This document shows positions 35,249 through 43,640 of a stretch of DNA of 64,000 bases, one piece after another (the stretch's first letter is position 1; the number at the start of each line of letters is the position of its first letter). The DNA comes from Massilia sp. NR 4-1 (lineage in GTDB: Bacteria > Pseudomonadota > Gammaproteobacteria > Burkholderiales > Burkholderiaceae_D). The DNA lies in NCBI RefSeq assembly GCF_001191005.1, contig NZ_CP012201.1:2356001-2420000 (forward strand). Direction: 5' to 3'. Position numbers and translations under genes: made by a program. The notes beneath the pieces are model-generated. The model had not been told where the DNA came from. It saw only the letters and a program-made list of their open reading frames with translations, and ran no database searches.

Positions 35249-36034
35249 ATGATACGACTTATGCCGCCGCATCCAGGCCCGCTATCGTTTTCCGCCCTGC
35301 TCGCGGCCACCCTGCTGTGCGGCGCCGCCTGCGCCGCCGAAGTCAAGACCTTCACCGTCGGCGTGGAAGACTACAAGCACTTCCTGCCTTATTCCGAAGT
35401 ACGCAACGAGCGGTATGGCGGCCTGGGACGCGACATTCTCGACGCCTTCGCCCGCCACAAGGGATATGCCTTCGTGTATAAGATCTATCCGCTCAAACGG
35501 CGCGACCGGCTCTTTGTCGACGGCCTGGTGGACCTGGCTTTTCCCGACAACCCCAACTGGGTGGCCGACCTGAAGAAGGACGTGAACATCAGCTACGCGC
35601 CCATGCTGGAATTCACCGATGGCGTGCTGGTGCGGCCAGAGAACCTGGGCAAGGGCGTGGGCCGCCTGAAAACCCTTGGCATCCCGCTCGGCTTCACGCC
35701 CTACCCTTACCAGCAGCTGATGTCCAGCGGCACCCTGCGCATCGAGGAAACCGGCGACTACGACAGCCTGTACGACAAGCTGCTGGCCAAGCGCGTCGAT
35801 GGCGCGTATATGAACACCCGCATCGCCCGCCATTACTGGACCCGCATCCGCAAGGCCGGCCAGCCGCCCCTGGTCTACGATCCCGACCTGCCGCATGCTT
35901 CGGGCCAGTGGTACCTGTCCTCGCACAAATACCCGCAAGTGGTCGAGGAATTCCGCAAGTTCATGCTGAGCAATAAGGCGGAAATCGATGAGCTGAAGAA
36001 GAAGTACGAGTTCCAGTCGGCGGCCGATCAGTAA
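35249..36034 (+). CDS. Periplasmic substrate-binding protein (SBP_bac_3-like)
   Basis: 261 residues. Signal peptide (about 1-27; LSFSALLAATLLCGAACA-AE). The mature part has the lobe pattern of family 3 solute-binding proteins (FTVGVEDYKHFLPYSEV, GLGRDILDAFARHKGYAF). No transporter gene is near, so it may be an orphan receptor or binding domain. ATG 35249 follows GAGGTG. The last 7 bases overlap the GST gene. Confidence 0.78.
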   Translation: MIRLMPPHPGPLSFSALLAATLLCGAACAAEVKTFTVGVEDYKHFLPYSEVRNERYGGLGRDILDAFARHKGYAFVYKIYPLKRRDRLFVDGLVDLAFPDNPNWVADLKKDVNISYAPMLEFTDGVLVRPENLGKGVGRLKTLGIPLGFTPYPYQQLMSSGTLRIEETGDYDSLYDKLLAKRVDGAYMNTRIARHYWTRIRKAGQPPLVYDPDLPHASGQWYLSSHKYPQVVEEFRKFMLSNKAEIDELKKKYEFQSAADQ

Positions 36035-36648
36035 GCCGGGGCCGGCATGGCGCGTTCCGCCGCCAATGCCGCCTGCACCGCGGGGCGCGCCGCCATGCGC
36101 TGCATGAAGGCCGCCAGCGCCGGCCAGCGCTCCAGCTGAATGTCGAAGAAGCGGGTCCACAGCAGCACCGCATACAGGTAGGCGTCGGCCACGCCGAAAC
36201 GCGGGCCGCACAGATATTCGTGCCGCTCCAGGGCCTGCACCAGATGGCCGAAGCGCTTGAACAGCTTTTGCTTGAACATCTCCTTCACCTCGGGCGGCAT
36301 GCCGGCATTGAATTGCAGGGCCAGGCCGGCGTGGATCTCGCTGGTGATGAAGTTCAGCCACTCCTGCAGGCGGACGCGCTCCCAGCTGCCGTTCGGCGGC
36401 GCCAGGCCGGCTTGCGGCTTGAGGTCGGCCAGATACTGCAGGATGGCCGGCCCCTCGGTCAGCACCTCGCCGTTCTCCAGCTGCAGCGCGGCGACATAGC
36501 CTTTGGGATTGATCGACAGGAAGTCGGAACCGTCGGCCAGCTTTTTGCTCTGGTTGTTGACACGTACCAGCTCGAACGGCAAACCCAGCTCGCACAGCAC
36601 GATATGCGGGGACAGGGAACAGGTATCGGGGGCGAAGTACAGCTTCAT
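36028..36648 (-). CDS. gstA: Beta-class glutathione S-transferase
   Basis: 206 residues. Thioredoxin-like N-terminal domain MKLYFAPDTCSLSPHI with the beta-class Cys (residue 10), NPKGYVAALQL, then a helical domain with the N-capping motif GVADAYLYAVL. Conjugates or reduces with glutathione. Divergent from the HxlR gene at 36755, likely its regulator. Confidence 0.9.
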   Translation of the reverse strand: MKLYFAPDTCSLSPHIVLCELGLPFELVRVNNQSKKLADGSDFLSINPKGYVAALQLENGEVLTEGPAILQYLADLKPQAGLAPPNGSWERVRLQEWLNFITSEIHAGLALQFNAGMPPEVKEMFKQKLFKRFGHLVQALERHEYLCGPRFGVADAYLYAVLLWTRFFDIQLERWPALAAFMQRMAARPAVQAALAAERAMPAPAY

Positions 36649-36691
36649 GCAAACTCCTTTGATCGAAAGAAGCGCAGTATCTTCGCCCCGG

Positions 36692-36703
36692 TTACTCTTG
36701 TAA
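36692..36703. promoter_or_regulatory. Putative HxlR operator before gstA
   Basis: TTAC-TCTT-GTAA, a perfect 4-4-4 dyad, lies between the divergent gstA and HxlR genes. It shares the TTAC/GTAA half-sites with the dyad at 25843. Confidence 0.45.
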
Positions 36704-36754
36704 AGAAGGCAGAATAATGTTATCTAGGTTCAAAAACTATACCTGGATTGGACG

Positions 36755-37078
36755 ATGAAAGAGAATATTTCCGGCTGTTCGGTGGAAGAAGCCATGCGCC
36801 TGATCGGCGGCCGCTGGCGCATGCTGCTGGTGTCTTTTCTGCTGGAGGGGCCGCGCCGCTTCAACCAGCTGCGGCGCGATGTGCCGAATATCTCGCAGCG
36901 CATGCTGACCCTGGAATTGCGCGCGCTGGAAGAGGCGGGACTGGTGCTGCGCACCGTCTATCCCGAAGTGCCGGTGCGCGTGGAATACAGCCTGACGCCG
37001 GATGGGCGCAGGCTGGAAAAGATCGTCGAAGTGCTGCAGGAGTTCGGACTCTGGCTGAAGGCGCGGCCGGCAGCTTAA
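36755..37078 (+). CDS. HxlR-family transcriptional regulator
   Basis: 107 residues, the usual compact HxlR size. CSVEEAMRLIGGRWRMLLVSFLLEGPRRFNQL in pieces shows the winged helix with the N-terminal Cys common to redox-sensing members; EYSLTPDGRRLEKIV follows. Divergent from gstA, so probably its regulator. It overlaps the next gene on the other strand by 4 bases. Confidence 0.9.
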   Translation: MKENISGCSVEEAMRLIGGRWRMLLVSFLLEGPRRFNQLRRDVPNISQRMLTLELRALEEAGLVLRTVYPEVPVRVEYSLTPDGRRLEKIVEVLQEFGLWLKARPAA

Positions 37079-38130
37079 GACTGGGCGCGCAGCGCATCCG
37101 GCCGCAGGCTCAGATCGCGCCGCTCCTGGTCGGGACAGGCCGCCAGCGCCGCCTGCGCGCTGCCCATGAATTCCATCAGGCCGGTCCCGTCTTCCGGATA
37201 CAGCGCATGGCCGAAGTTCAGGCTCAGGTCGAAGCTCAGCTTCTGCTGCAGCAGCAAGGGCCGCGCAGCGATCATCTGGCCGATGCGCGTGACCTGGCTT
37301 TGCACCACGCTGCGGCGGCCTGCCACGCTGAAGATTACGGCAAACTCATTCATCCCAATGCGCCCGATCACGTCGCTGGGCCGGCATTCGGCGCTCAGGC
37401 GGCGCACGATTTCAGCCAGCATCTGCGGGAACTCATTGCCCAATCGCTCGCGCGTCCCCCGGTCCAGGCCATCGATGCGCATCAGCATGATGCCGACATG
37501 GCCGCTCTTCTTCTCCGCCTCGTCCAGGCGGGCGCGCAACTGCTCGTAAAGGAAGGAGCGGTTGGCCGCGCCGCTGGCCGCATCGCGCGTGACCTGGCGC
37601 CGCAGCTGGTCCTCACCCTGCAGCGCGGCGTGATGCATCAGCGCCGCGATCATATCGGCCAGGGTGCGGGCAATGGCGGCTTCGTCCTGGTCGAAGGGAC
37701 GCGGTTCGCTCCACAGCAGCTTGAGCACGCCCGCCGCATGCTCGCCGAACAGCAGAGGGACAATGACCATGGAGCGCAGCCCGACGCGGCGGCAAGCCGC
37801 CACGTTGACGCGTGGGTCGTCTTCGGAATCGTGGCAGATGGCGGTGCTCTTGCTGGTCAGGCATAGGCCCGAGAGGCTGCCCTTGACCGCCATGCGCAAG
37901 CCCAGTTGCGGCTCGGCCAGCCCGCAGGCGGCGCGGTAGACGATTTCCTCGCCTTCCAGCAGCTCGATCACGGCGCCCTCGGCGCCGGTAAGGCGGGCCG
38001 CCTCGGCCGACGCGGTGTCCATCACGGCGGCGAAATCGGGGCCGATGCGGGCCAGGTCCCGCTGCGCGTCGATCAGCGCCAGCAAGGTGGCATGGGAAAG
38101 CCTGTTGCGCTCAATCTCTGGGGTGGCCAC
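37075..38130 (-). CDS. GAF-GGDEF protein with degenerate active site
   Basis: 351 residues. GAF domain (about 18-175; GLRSMVIVPLLFGEHAAGVLKL) followed by a GGDEF-fold domain (about 190-345; GIMLMRIDGLDRGTRERLG). The signature GG(D/E)EF is replaced by IGMNEF and the substrate-binding DxLTGLxNR region reads DAASGAANR, so it is very unlikely to make cyclic di-GMP and may instead bind GTP or c-di-GMP, or act as a partner protein. Confidence 0.85.
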   Translation of the reverse strand: MATPEIERNRLSHATLLALIDAQRDLARIGPDFAAVMDTASAEAARLTGAEGAVIELLEGEEIVYRAACGLAEPQLGLRMAVKGSLSGLCLTSKSTAICHDSEDDPRVNVAACRRVGLRSMVIVPLLFGEHAAGVLKLLWSEPRPFDQDEAAIARTLADMIAALMHHAALQGEDQLRRQVTRDAASGAANRSFLYEQLRARLDEAEKKSGHVGIMLMRIDGLDRGTRERLGNEFPQMLAEIVRRLSAECRPSDVIGRIGMNEFAVIFSVAGRRSVVQSQVTRIGQMIAARPLLLQQKLSFDLSLNFGHALYPEDGTGLMEFMGSAQAALAACPDQERRDLSLRPDALRAQS

Positions 38131-38193
38131 GGCAAATCCTTTGATCTGAGTGGAGGCCGGTCCAGTGTACCAGAGGCCCGGACTTTGCCATAG

Positions 38194-38931
38194 CTACTGC
38201 ATGATGCTGCGTATTTTCTGATAGCCGCTACGGCTGATGGGCAGTTTGCGGCCATCCTTCAGCACGGCCACATGGCTGTCCTTGCTGGCCTGTTCGATGC
38301 GGCTTACGCATTCGATATTCAATAAATAGGAACGGTGGATACGCAGGAATTTGTCCGCTTCGAGCTGGGTCTCCAGTTCCGACAGGCGCTGGTTCTTGAG
38401 GAAGGATTTGCCTTCCGCATGGATCTGCACATAGTCGTCCTGCGCCTCGATGAAGTCCACTTTTTCGCTGGGAATCACGTGCACGCGCGCGCCGTCGCGG
38501 ATCAGGATGCGGCCCAGCGGCCTGGCGCGGCTGGCGGCCATCTCGCGCACCACCTCCTCCACCGCCTGCGCCTGCGGCGTGCCGAGGCTGGCGCGCGCAT
38601 TGGCCAGCGCCTGGTCGAAGCGTTGCTGGCTGAAAGGCTTGAGCAGATAGTCGATGGCGCGCACTTCGAAAGCCTTGATCGCATACTGGTCGAAGGCGGT
38701 GGCAAAGATGAAGCGGGTCTTGCCGCTGACCAGCTCCGCCACCTCGAAGCCGTCCAGCTTGGGCATCTGGATATCGAGCAAAACCAGGTCCGGTTCCAGC
38801 TCGGTGATCGCCTTCACGGCCTCGAAGCCGTTGCCGCATTCGGCCACGATCTCCACATCGCCATGTTCGGCCAGGTATTCGCGCACCACGCCGCGCGCCA
38901 GAATTTCATCGTCCACAATAATGATGCGCAT
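38194..38931 (-). CDS. LytTR response regulator
   Basis: 245 residues. Receiver domain with VDDE, Asp54 in LVLLDIQMPKLDG and Lys in YLLKPF; C-terminal LytTR DNA-binding domain (about 140-245; VDFIEAQDDYVQIHAEGKSFL, FLRIHRSYLLN). Partner of the LytS-type kinase encoded 3 bases upstream. Confidence 0.93.
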   Translation of the reverse strand: MRIIIVDDEILARGVVREYLAEHGDVEIVAECGNGFEAVKAITELEPDLVLLDIQMPKLDGFEVAELVSGKTRFIFATAFDQYAIKAFEVRAIDYLLKPFSQQRFDQALANARASLGTPQAQAVEEVVREMAASRARPLGRILIRDGARVHVIPSEKVDFIEAQDDYVQIHAEGKSFLKNQRLSELETQLEADKFLRIHRSYLLNIECVSRIEQASKDSHVAVLKDGRKLPISRSGYQKIRSIMQ

Positions 38932-38934
38932 CGC

Positions 38935-40002
38935 TTATTCCCCGCCCGTTTCCATCGGCATGATGATCTCCACATTGAAATGCCTGTCGCGCCCACCCCA
39001 CTCCACCCGCGCGTCCTGCTGGTAGGTGGCGGCCAGGCGCTGGCGCACATTACTCAAGCCTATGCCCTTGCCGCGGCCCGGCGGCTGGTATTCGTCCATA
39101 TCGTTGCCGACCGTGATGCGCAGGCGCGAACCGTCGCGCCAGGCGGCAATGGTGATGCAGCCGCCTTCCGGCAACTGGCTGATGCCATGCTTGACGGCGT
39201 TTTCCACCAGGGGCTGGATGATCATCGGCGGCACCAGGCAGTCCAGCGCCTCCTTGTCCAGCGCCTCCTCAACGACCAGGCGCTCGCCGAAACGCACCCG
39301 CTCGATGGAGAGGAAATGGCGGATCAAGGCCATCTCTTCCCGCAGGCTCACCTTGCGGTGCGCTTCCATGCCCAGGCTCTGGCGGAAGAAGCTGGCCAGC
39401 TGCAAGGTCATGGCGCGCGCGTCCTTGGGGTTTTGCGAAGTCAGCGCGCTGATCGAATTCAGGCTGTTGAACAGGAAGTGCGGGTCGATCTGGGTGCGCA
39501 GCATGCGCAGCTCGGCTTCCTGCGCCAGCAGCTTCGATTCCAGCTCGCGCCTTTCCGCATGGCGGGCTCGCACGAACTCCATCGCCAGATAGTTCACCGC
39601 CGCCATCAGGCCATACAGCAAGGTGCCGAAGACGAACAGCAGCGCGGTCAATCCTGGCGAGAGCGTCACGCCGGCCCAGCCCGCGCCGGGCAGCAGGCAT
39701 AGCTCGTTCCACATTTCGGCCAGCGCCGTCCACAGAAAGCCCGCCAGCACCGAGGCCACGCTCAGACCGAACACGATGGAGAGCAGCTTGCGCTCGCCCA
39801 GCGGATTGGCGCGGCACAGATAGTAGGACGAGAAGCCGGCGCTGATGGCGTACACCAGGGTGGATGGCAAGGCAAACAGCAGCGCGTTGATGCCCTTGGC
39901 CTGCGTATACACCATGGTGAAACCCGCCAGCGCCGCGCCCAGGATGATCCAGACCAGCAGGTACAGCGCCATGTCCCGCCGGCCAGCGAATGGCCCCTGC
40001 AT
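38935..40002 (-). CDS. LytS-type sensor histidine kinase
   Basis: 355 residues. About four to five membrane segments (residues about 11-150) with little periplasmic part, then the His_kinase domain with QIDPHFLFNSLNSISAL (phospho-acceptor His) and an HATPase with NAVKHGI and GKGIGLSNVRQRL. Its ATG overlaps the stop of the LiaF-like gene by one base (TGATG), so translation is coupled. Confidence 0.93.
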   Translation of the reverse strand: MQGPFAGRRDMALYLLVWIILGAALAGFTMVYTQAKGINALLFALPSTLVYAISAGFSSYYLCRANPLGERKLLSIVFGLSVASVLAGFLWTALAEMWNELCLLPGAGWAGVTLSPGLTALLFVFGTLLYGLMAAVNYLAMEFVRARHAERRELESKLLAQEAELRMLRTQIDPHFLFNSLNSISALTSQNPKDARAMTLQLASFFRQSLGMEAHRKVSLREEMALIRHFLSIERVRFGERLVVEEALDKEALDCLVPPMIIQPLVENAVKHGISQLPEGGCITIAAWRDGSRLRITVGNDMDEYQPPGRGKGIGLSNVRQRLAATYQQDARVEWGGRDRHFNVEIIMPMETGGE

Positions 40003-40712
40003 CAGTTGCGGATTTCCAGCCCGCCCATGATGGCGTAACCGCGCACGATCAGGCGCTTATTGCTGCCCTGGCCGCCGCTGGTACGCTCTTCAAAGCCGCC
40101 GAGAATGGGCGTGCCTTCCAGTACCACGGTCCAATCGGTGGGCACTTCGATGGTGATGCCGCCGAACATGCTGAAGACGTTCAGCACCGCCTCGCCTTCG
40201 ATCGAGGCGTCGCGCAAATCCAGTTCGCAGCCGGCCATCAGGGCCGTCACCTCGCCGCCACGGAAATCCTGGCTTGAGATGCGGCGCTTGTAGCCGCCCA
40301 GGATGGCCATGATGTTCAGAAGTTCTTCGCCCTTGCCCTCTTTCAGGCCATACGCCGGAAAGCCGTCGGACGCGCGCGGACGCCGCACCGAGCGGAACAC
40401 CACCATGATGCCGGCACCGATCAGCAGCAGCGGCGCCAGCATGCGCCAGCTCAAGTAAATCAGGCCCATGCCTTTCAACAGCAGCAGGCCGCCCGCAGCC
40501 AACAGCAGCACGCCGACCAGCGATCCGGAACTGGCACGCGACTGCGAGATTTTCAGCGCCCCGGCCACGATCAGGATCACCGGCCAGAAGTGGATGCTGT
40601 AATTAATATCCATCCAGCCCAGGTTATCGAGCAGGAACAGGAAACCGATGACGATGACCGCGACACCGAGCAGGATCTGGCTCGCCGGAGCGTTGGGGCG
40701 GTTGCGGTGCAT
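40002..40712 (-). CDS. LiaF-like membrane protein
   Basis: 236 residues. Four hydrophobic segments in the N-terminal half (ILLGVAVIVIGFLFLLDNLG and others), then a beta-helical cytoplasmic domain with repeated ILGGYKRR, MFGGITIEVP and ILGGFEERT, as in the LiaF/cell-wall-active-antibiotics-response family. In Firmicutes LiaF inhibits its kinase; a similar role toward the LytS kinase is inferred. ATG 40712 has AAGGAG upstream; a start 8 codons earlier lacks one. Confidence 0.85.
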   Translation of the reverse strand: MHRNRPNAPASQILLGVAVIVIGFLFLLDNLGWMDINYSIHFWPVILIVAGALKISQSRASSGSLVGVLLLAAGGLLLLKGMGLIYLSWRMLAPLLLIGAGIMVVFRSVRRPRASDGFPAYGLKEGKGEELLNIMAILGGYKRRISSQDFRGGEVTALMAGCELDLRDASIEGEAVLNVFSMFGGITIEVPTDWTVVLEGTPILGGFEERTSGGQGSNKRLIVRGYAIMGGLEIRN

Positions 40713-40713
40713 C

Positions 40714-41073
40714 TTATTCTCCTTTTTTGGAATCAATGTATTTGCCCAGGATCGGCTGCAGGGCCAGCGAAACGCCGCCCATGATAACCATAAACGGCCA
40801 GCTGTTGGAGAAGCTCATGCCCCACAGATGTTCGAAGCAGGCGAAGATCCAGAAGGCGAACAGGATTTCGCACACGCCGTCGATGAACATGCGCACCGTG
40901 GTCGGCGGCACCAGCTGGCTGAAGCCGAAAGCGGCGATCACCAAAGGCCAGTAGTGCCAGAACTGCGTCACCTTTCTGATATCGCCATCCTCCAGCCAAA
41001 ACAGCACGCCGGCGCCGATGATCAAGAGCCCCCAGACCAGCTGCTTGCGGGCGACGCGTATCGAACTGTTCAT
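40714..41073 (-). CDS. Small four-helix membrane protein (LiaI/LiaF-TM-like)
   Basis: 119 residues, about four membrane segments (QLVWGLLIIGAGVLFWLEDG, YWPLVIAAFGFSQLV, ICEILFAFWIFACF, MVIMGGVSLALQ). Resembles the LiaF transmembrane region (DUF5668 type). ATG 41073 has AAGGAGG upstream. First gene of a four-gene operon with the LiaF-like, LytS and LytTR genes. Confidence 0.8.
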   Translation of the reverse strand: MNSSIRVARKQLVWGLLIIGAGVLFWLEDGDIRKVTQFWHYWPLVIAAFGFSQLVPPTTVRMFIDGVCEILFAFWIFACFEHLWGMSFSNSWPFMVIMGGVSLALQPILGKYIDSKKGE

Positions 41074-41264
41074 CTCTGCCTCCTTCTGTTTGGAATGATG
41101 CAAAGATAAGCATGAGGCGCCGGCGGGGAAACGGCTTTTCGGTGAATGGCGGCTGGGGCTCGGTGAATGGCGCTTTTTTCAGCGAATGGCGGAAAAGCCT
41201 GGATCAGCAAAGAAAAGCCCACCGCATGGGTGGGCCGGGCGCCGGGATGGAGGCGGGTGGAATT

Positions 41265-41423
41265 TCAGCTGCGGCTGCTGTCGATGCAGGGCTCGAACAT
41301 CATCAGCCCCCAGCCCAGCTGGCGCCGGATTTCTTCCGGCGAGGGCGGCGGCGCAGCTTCCTGGGTGCGGCGCTCTAGGTATTCGCGTACCACTTCCTTG
41401 GATGGATGATTTGCCTGTGTCAT
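41265..41423 (-). CDS. Small protein of 52 residues, unknown
   Basis: Reads MTQANHPSKEVVREYLERRT, then a Pro-rich piece (APPPSPEEIRRQLGWGL) and ends FEPCIDSSRS. A strong GGAGG lies 5 bases before the ATG, which is the main support. Charged, probably cytoplasmic, one Cys. The size and the KEVVREYLERR helix would fit a small regulator or antitoxin-like protein, but no partner gene is adjacent. Confidence 0.65.
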   Translation of the reverse strand: MTQANHPSKEVVREYLERRTQEAAPPPSPEEIRRQLGWGLMMFEPCIDSSRS

Positions 41424-41450
41424 GATGACCTCCGCAATGGTGTCGGATCA

Positions 41451-41472
41451 CGCCCTGCGCTTATGCAGGGCG
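41451..41472. other. Hairpin upstream of the 52-residue gene
   Basis: CGCCCTGC-GCTTAT-GCAGGGCG, perfect 8-bp stem, 28 bases before the small gene on the minus strand. It could be a terminator of upstream transcription or part of a leader. The rest of 41473-41671 holds nothing I can support. Confidence 0.45.
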
Positions 41473-41671
41473 GATCACCGGATCTGGTGCCGGCGCTTCA
41501 GGCGACCGGCTTGCCTTGCAGTGAGGAGGAGGCGCCACTTTCTGCGTTCTGCTTCTTGCGGCGCCGTCTCTCAATCGCATGGCTTCATCTTATGGCAGCA
41601 GGCCGTTCAGCTACTGTTCGACAACACACAAATCCCCTCTCGCTTACGCTCGCGTTAATGTCGGATTCGGA

Positions 41672-42553
41672 CTACAGCTTTTGCTGCAGGAATTCGAGGA
41701 AGCAGCTGATACGCTGCGCCAGCTGGGTGTTGCGGTAATAGACGGCATTGATCTGCTGGCGGAAGCCGGTGCCATGCTCGCGCAGGATCGGCACCAGGCG
41801 GCCGGCCTCGATATCGGCGCGCGTCATGAAATCGGCCAGGCTGACGATGCCCTGGCCTTCCAGCGCCAGCCGGCGCAGGGTCTCGCCGCTGGAGGCGGCC
41901 AGCGAAGGCGTGATCGGCAGGCTATTGCCGTCGCGCGAGCGCAGCGGCCACTGGTTGCCCGCTTCGTAATGCACGAAACCCAATAGGGAATGGCCTTCCA
42001 GCTCTTCCGGCGTTTGCGGCGTGCCGCGCCGGCGCAGATAGGCGGGACTGGCCAGGATGTGCAGGGGGCTGGAACTGAGGGCGCGCGCGTGCAGGGTCGA
42101 GTCGCCCAGCGTGCCGATGCGGATGGCGATGTCGGTGCGGTGTTCGATCAGGTCGGCAATCTGGTCGCGCGTGGTCAGTTCCAGGCGGATTTCCGGATAG
42201 AGCCGGCGGAACTCGTCCACATGCGGCACCACGCAATGCAACATGAAGGAGGAGGAGGAGTCCACGCACAGCCGTCCGGCCGGCTGCTGGTGGCGGATGC
42301 GGATGCATTCTTCGACCTCTTCCATGGATGCCAGGATCAGGCGTGCCTTGTGCAGCAGCAACTGCCCCTCTTCCGTCAGCTCCATGCGGCGCGTGGTGCG
42401 CGTGAGCAGCGAAGTTTGCAGCTTTTCCTCCAGCCGGCTCAGCGCGCGGCTGACGCCGGAGGTGGTCTGGCCCAGATGGGCCGAAGCGGCGCTCAGCGTG
42501 CCGCTGTCGATCACGGCCACGAAGATTTTGAGATCGTCGGAATTGATGTCCAT
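41672..42553 (-). CDS. LysR-family transcriptional regulator
   Basis: 293 residues. N-terminal HTH (INSDDLKIFVAVIDSGTLSAASAHLGQTTSGVSRALS in pieces; residues about 4-63), then an effector domain of the AaeR/DmlR-like group. I use the ATG at 42553, which gives the standard N-terminus MDINSDDLK; the frame opens 17 codons earlier. Target unknown. Confidence 0.88.
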   Translation of the reverse strand: MDINSDDLKIFVAVIDSGTLSAASAHLGQTTSGVSRALSRLEEKLQTSLLTRTTRRMELTEEGQLLLHKARLILASMEEVEECIRIRHQQPAGRLCVDSSSSFMLHCVVPHVDEFRRLYPEIRLELTTRDQIADLIEHRTDIAIRIGTLGDSTLHARALSSSPLHILASPAYLRRRGTPQTPEELEGHSLLGFVHYEAGNQWPLRSRDGNSLPITPSLAASSGETLRRLALEGQGIVSLADFMTRADIEAGRLVPILREHGTGFRQQINAVYYRNTQLAQRISCFLEFLQQKL

Positions 42554-42713
42554 TCTTGAGTCTGTATCAAATTTCCAAGAAGATATGACGGATTTTATCA
42601 ACAAACGGCAAAAAATCTCCTTGACCTTCGATTACCGGTATACGCCGCCCCGGCGTCCTGGCGCCCCCCGACCGGCACACTTCAGTAATGGATTATTTTT
42701 TTGACACCCAGGC

Positions 42714-42757
42714 TTATATTGACAACGTTAGCGGCCGGGAAAAGTTATATTTACAAC
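42714..42757. repeat. Direct repeat TTATATTGACAAC / TTATATTTACAAC
   Basis: Two 13-mers with one mismatch, starts 31 bases apart (three helical turns), in the 290-base gap upstream of the PEP-CTERM gene. Suitable as a pair of regulator sites. A TTGACA at 42701 is close, but no -10 at the right distance stands out. Confidence 0.5.
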
Positions 42758-42843
42758 AGGCCATTGGGATGTGACTTGCACTCCCCTGGCCGCTAGCAAG
42801 GGCTTCTGTTTGGAACACCACAACACGAACAAGGGGTATTCAA

Positions 42844-43395
42844 ATGAAGAAAGCTTTATGCAGCAAGCTTGCTGCCTCACTACTCTTGACCGCCGGCCTG
42901 TTCGCCGCCAGCGCCCCGGCCAGCGCCGATACCACCAGCCTGATCTTTGACGCAGATAAGAATGCCGGCTTCCACATTACCCATATTCCGGGCGCCAGCT
43001 TTGTCGACGACTTTCTGTTTTCAGTCGAGGACATGCCCCACTATCCCACCGGAACAGCGGTTGTCGGTAAAACGTGGGTCGATGGCGCCCGGCTGGCCAA
43101 TTACAGCATCGACTCCATCGAATTCTTCCACGTGGACACCGGTGGCGGGTATACCATGCTGCCGACGACCGTGACTTCGGGCCTGCTAGAGTTCTATCCC
43201 GAAGGGGCGCTCGGCCCCGGCAGCTTCGGCTTCCGGGTCAGTGGCCACACCCTATTGGCGGGCATGGGCGGCGCCTATGCCGGCACGCTGAACCTGGCGC
43301 CCGTGCCGGAACCGGCCGCCTATCTGATGCTGCTGATCGGCGTGGGCTTGCTGGCCTTTACGTCCAAGGCGAAGGAGAATGACAAGCTGGGCTGA
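42844..43395 (+). CDS. PEP-CTERM sorting-domain protein
   Basis: 183 residues. Signal peptide (about 1-29; LLLTAGLFAASAPASA-DT), a beta-rich middle part with FVDDFLFSVE (the FxDxxxF motif common in such proteins), and a PEP-CTERM tail: VPEPAAYLML, hydrophobic helix, then KAKENDK. Likely exported and handled by exosortase. Function unknown. RBS AAGGGG. Terminator follows. Confidence 0.85.
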   Translation: MKKALCSKLAASLLLTAGLFAASAPASADTTSLIFDADKNAGFHITHIPGASFVDDFLFSVEDMPHYPTGTAVVGKTWVDGARLANYSIDSIEFFHVDTGGGYTMLPTTVTSGLLEFYPEGALGPGSFGFRVSGHTLLAGMGGAYAGTLNLAPVPEPAAYLMLLIGVGLLAFTSKAKENDKLG

Positions 43396-43416
43396 GTACA
43401 GCGCCAGCGCATCGCA

Positions 43417-43446
43417 AAGACCCGCTGCGGCGGGTCTTGTTTTTTA
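43417..43446 (+). terminator. Intrinsic terminator behind the PEP-CTERM gene
   Basis: AAGACCCGC-TGCG-GCGGGTCTT followed by GTTTTTT. Confidence 0.9.
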
Positions 43447-43640
43447 TGTACGCTCGTACACAAATATTCCCCAGAGCAAAACTTTATTCGGATATTGCAA
43501 AATTAACAGTGCCTTGGTTCAAAATTTTTCACCTGAAACCGATAAAACTGTCGCATCCGCCAACATGCGCCCTTACGGCTGGGAAAAGTTTTTGTTACTA
43601 TCAGTCTCCTATAAAAATCCTGAACTTAAATGGAGAACAC

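Noticed and set aside
41495..41590. Minus-strand frame ending ERRRRKKQNAESG...
   Set aside because: Looks coding-like, but no ATG, GTG or TTG start follows the in-frame stop; possibly a gene remnant, not supported.
43437..43640. N-terminal extension of the asparaginase
   Set aside because: The extension precedes a good signal peptide with GGAGA before ATG 43641, and it overlaps the terminator of the previous gene.
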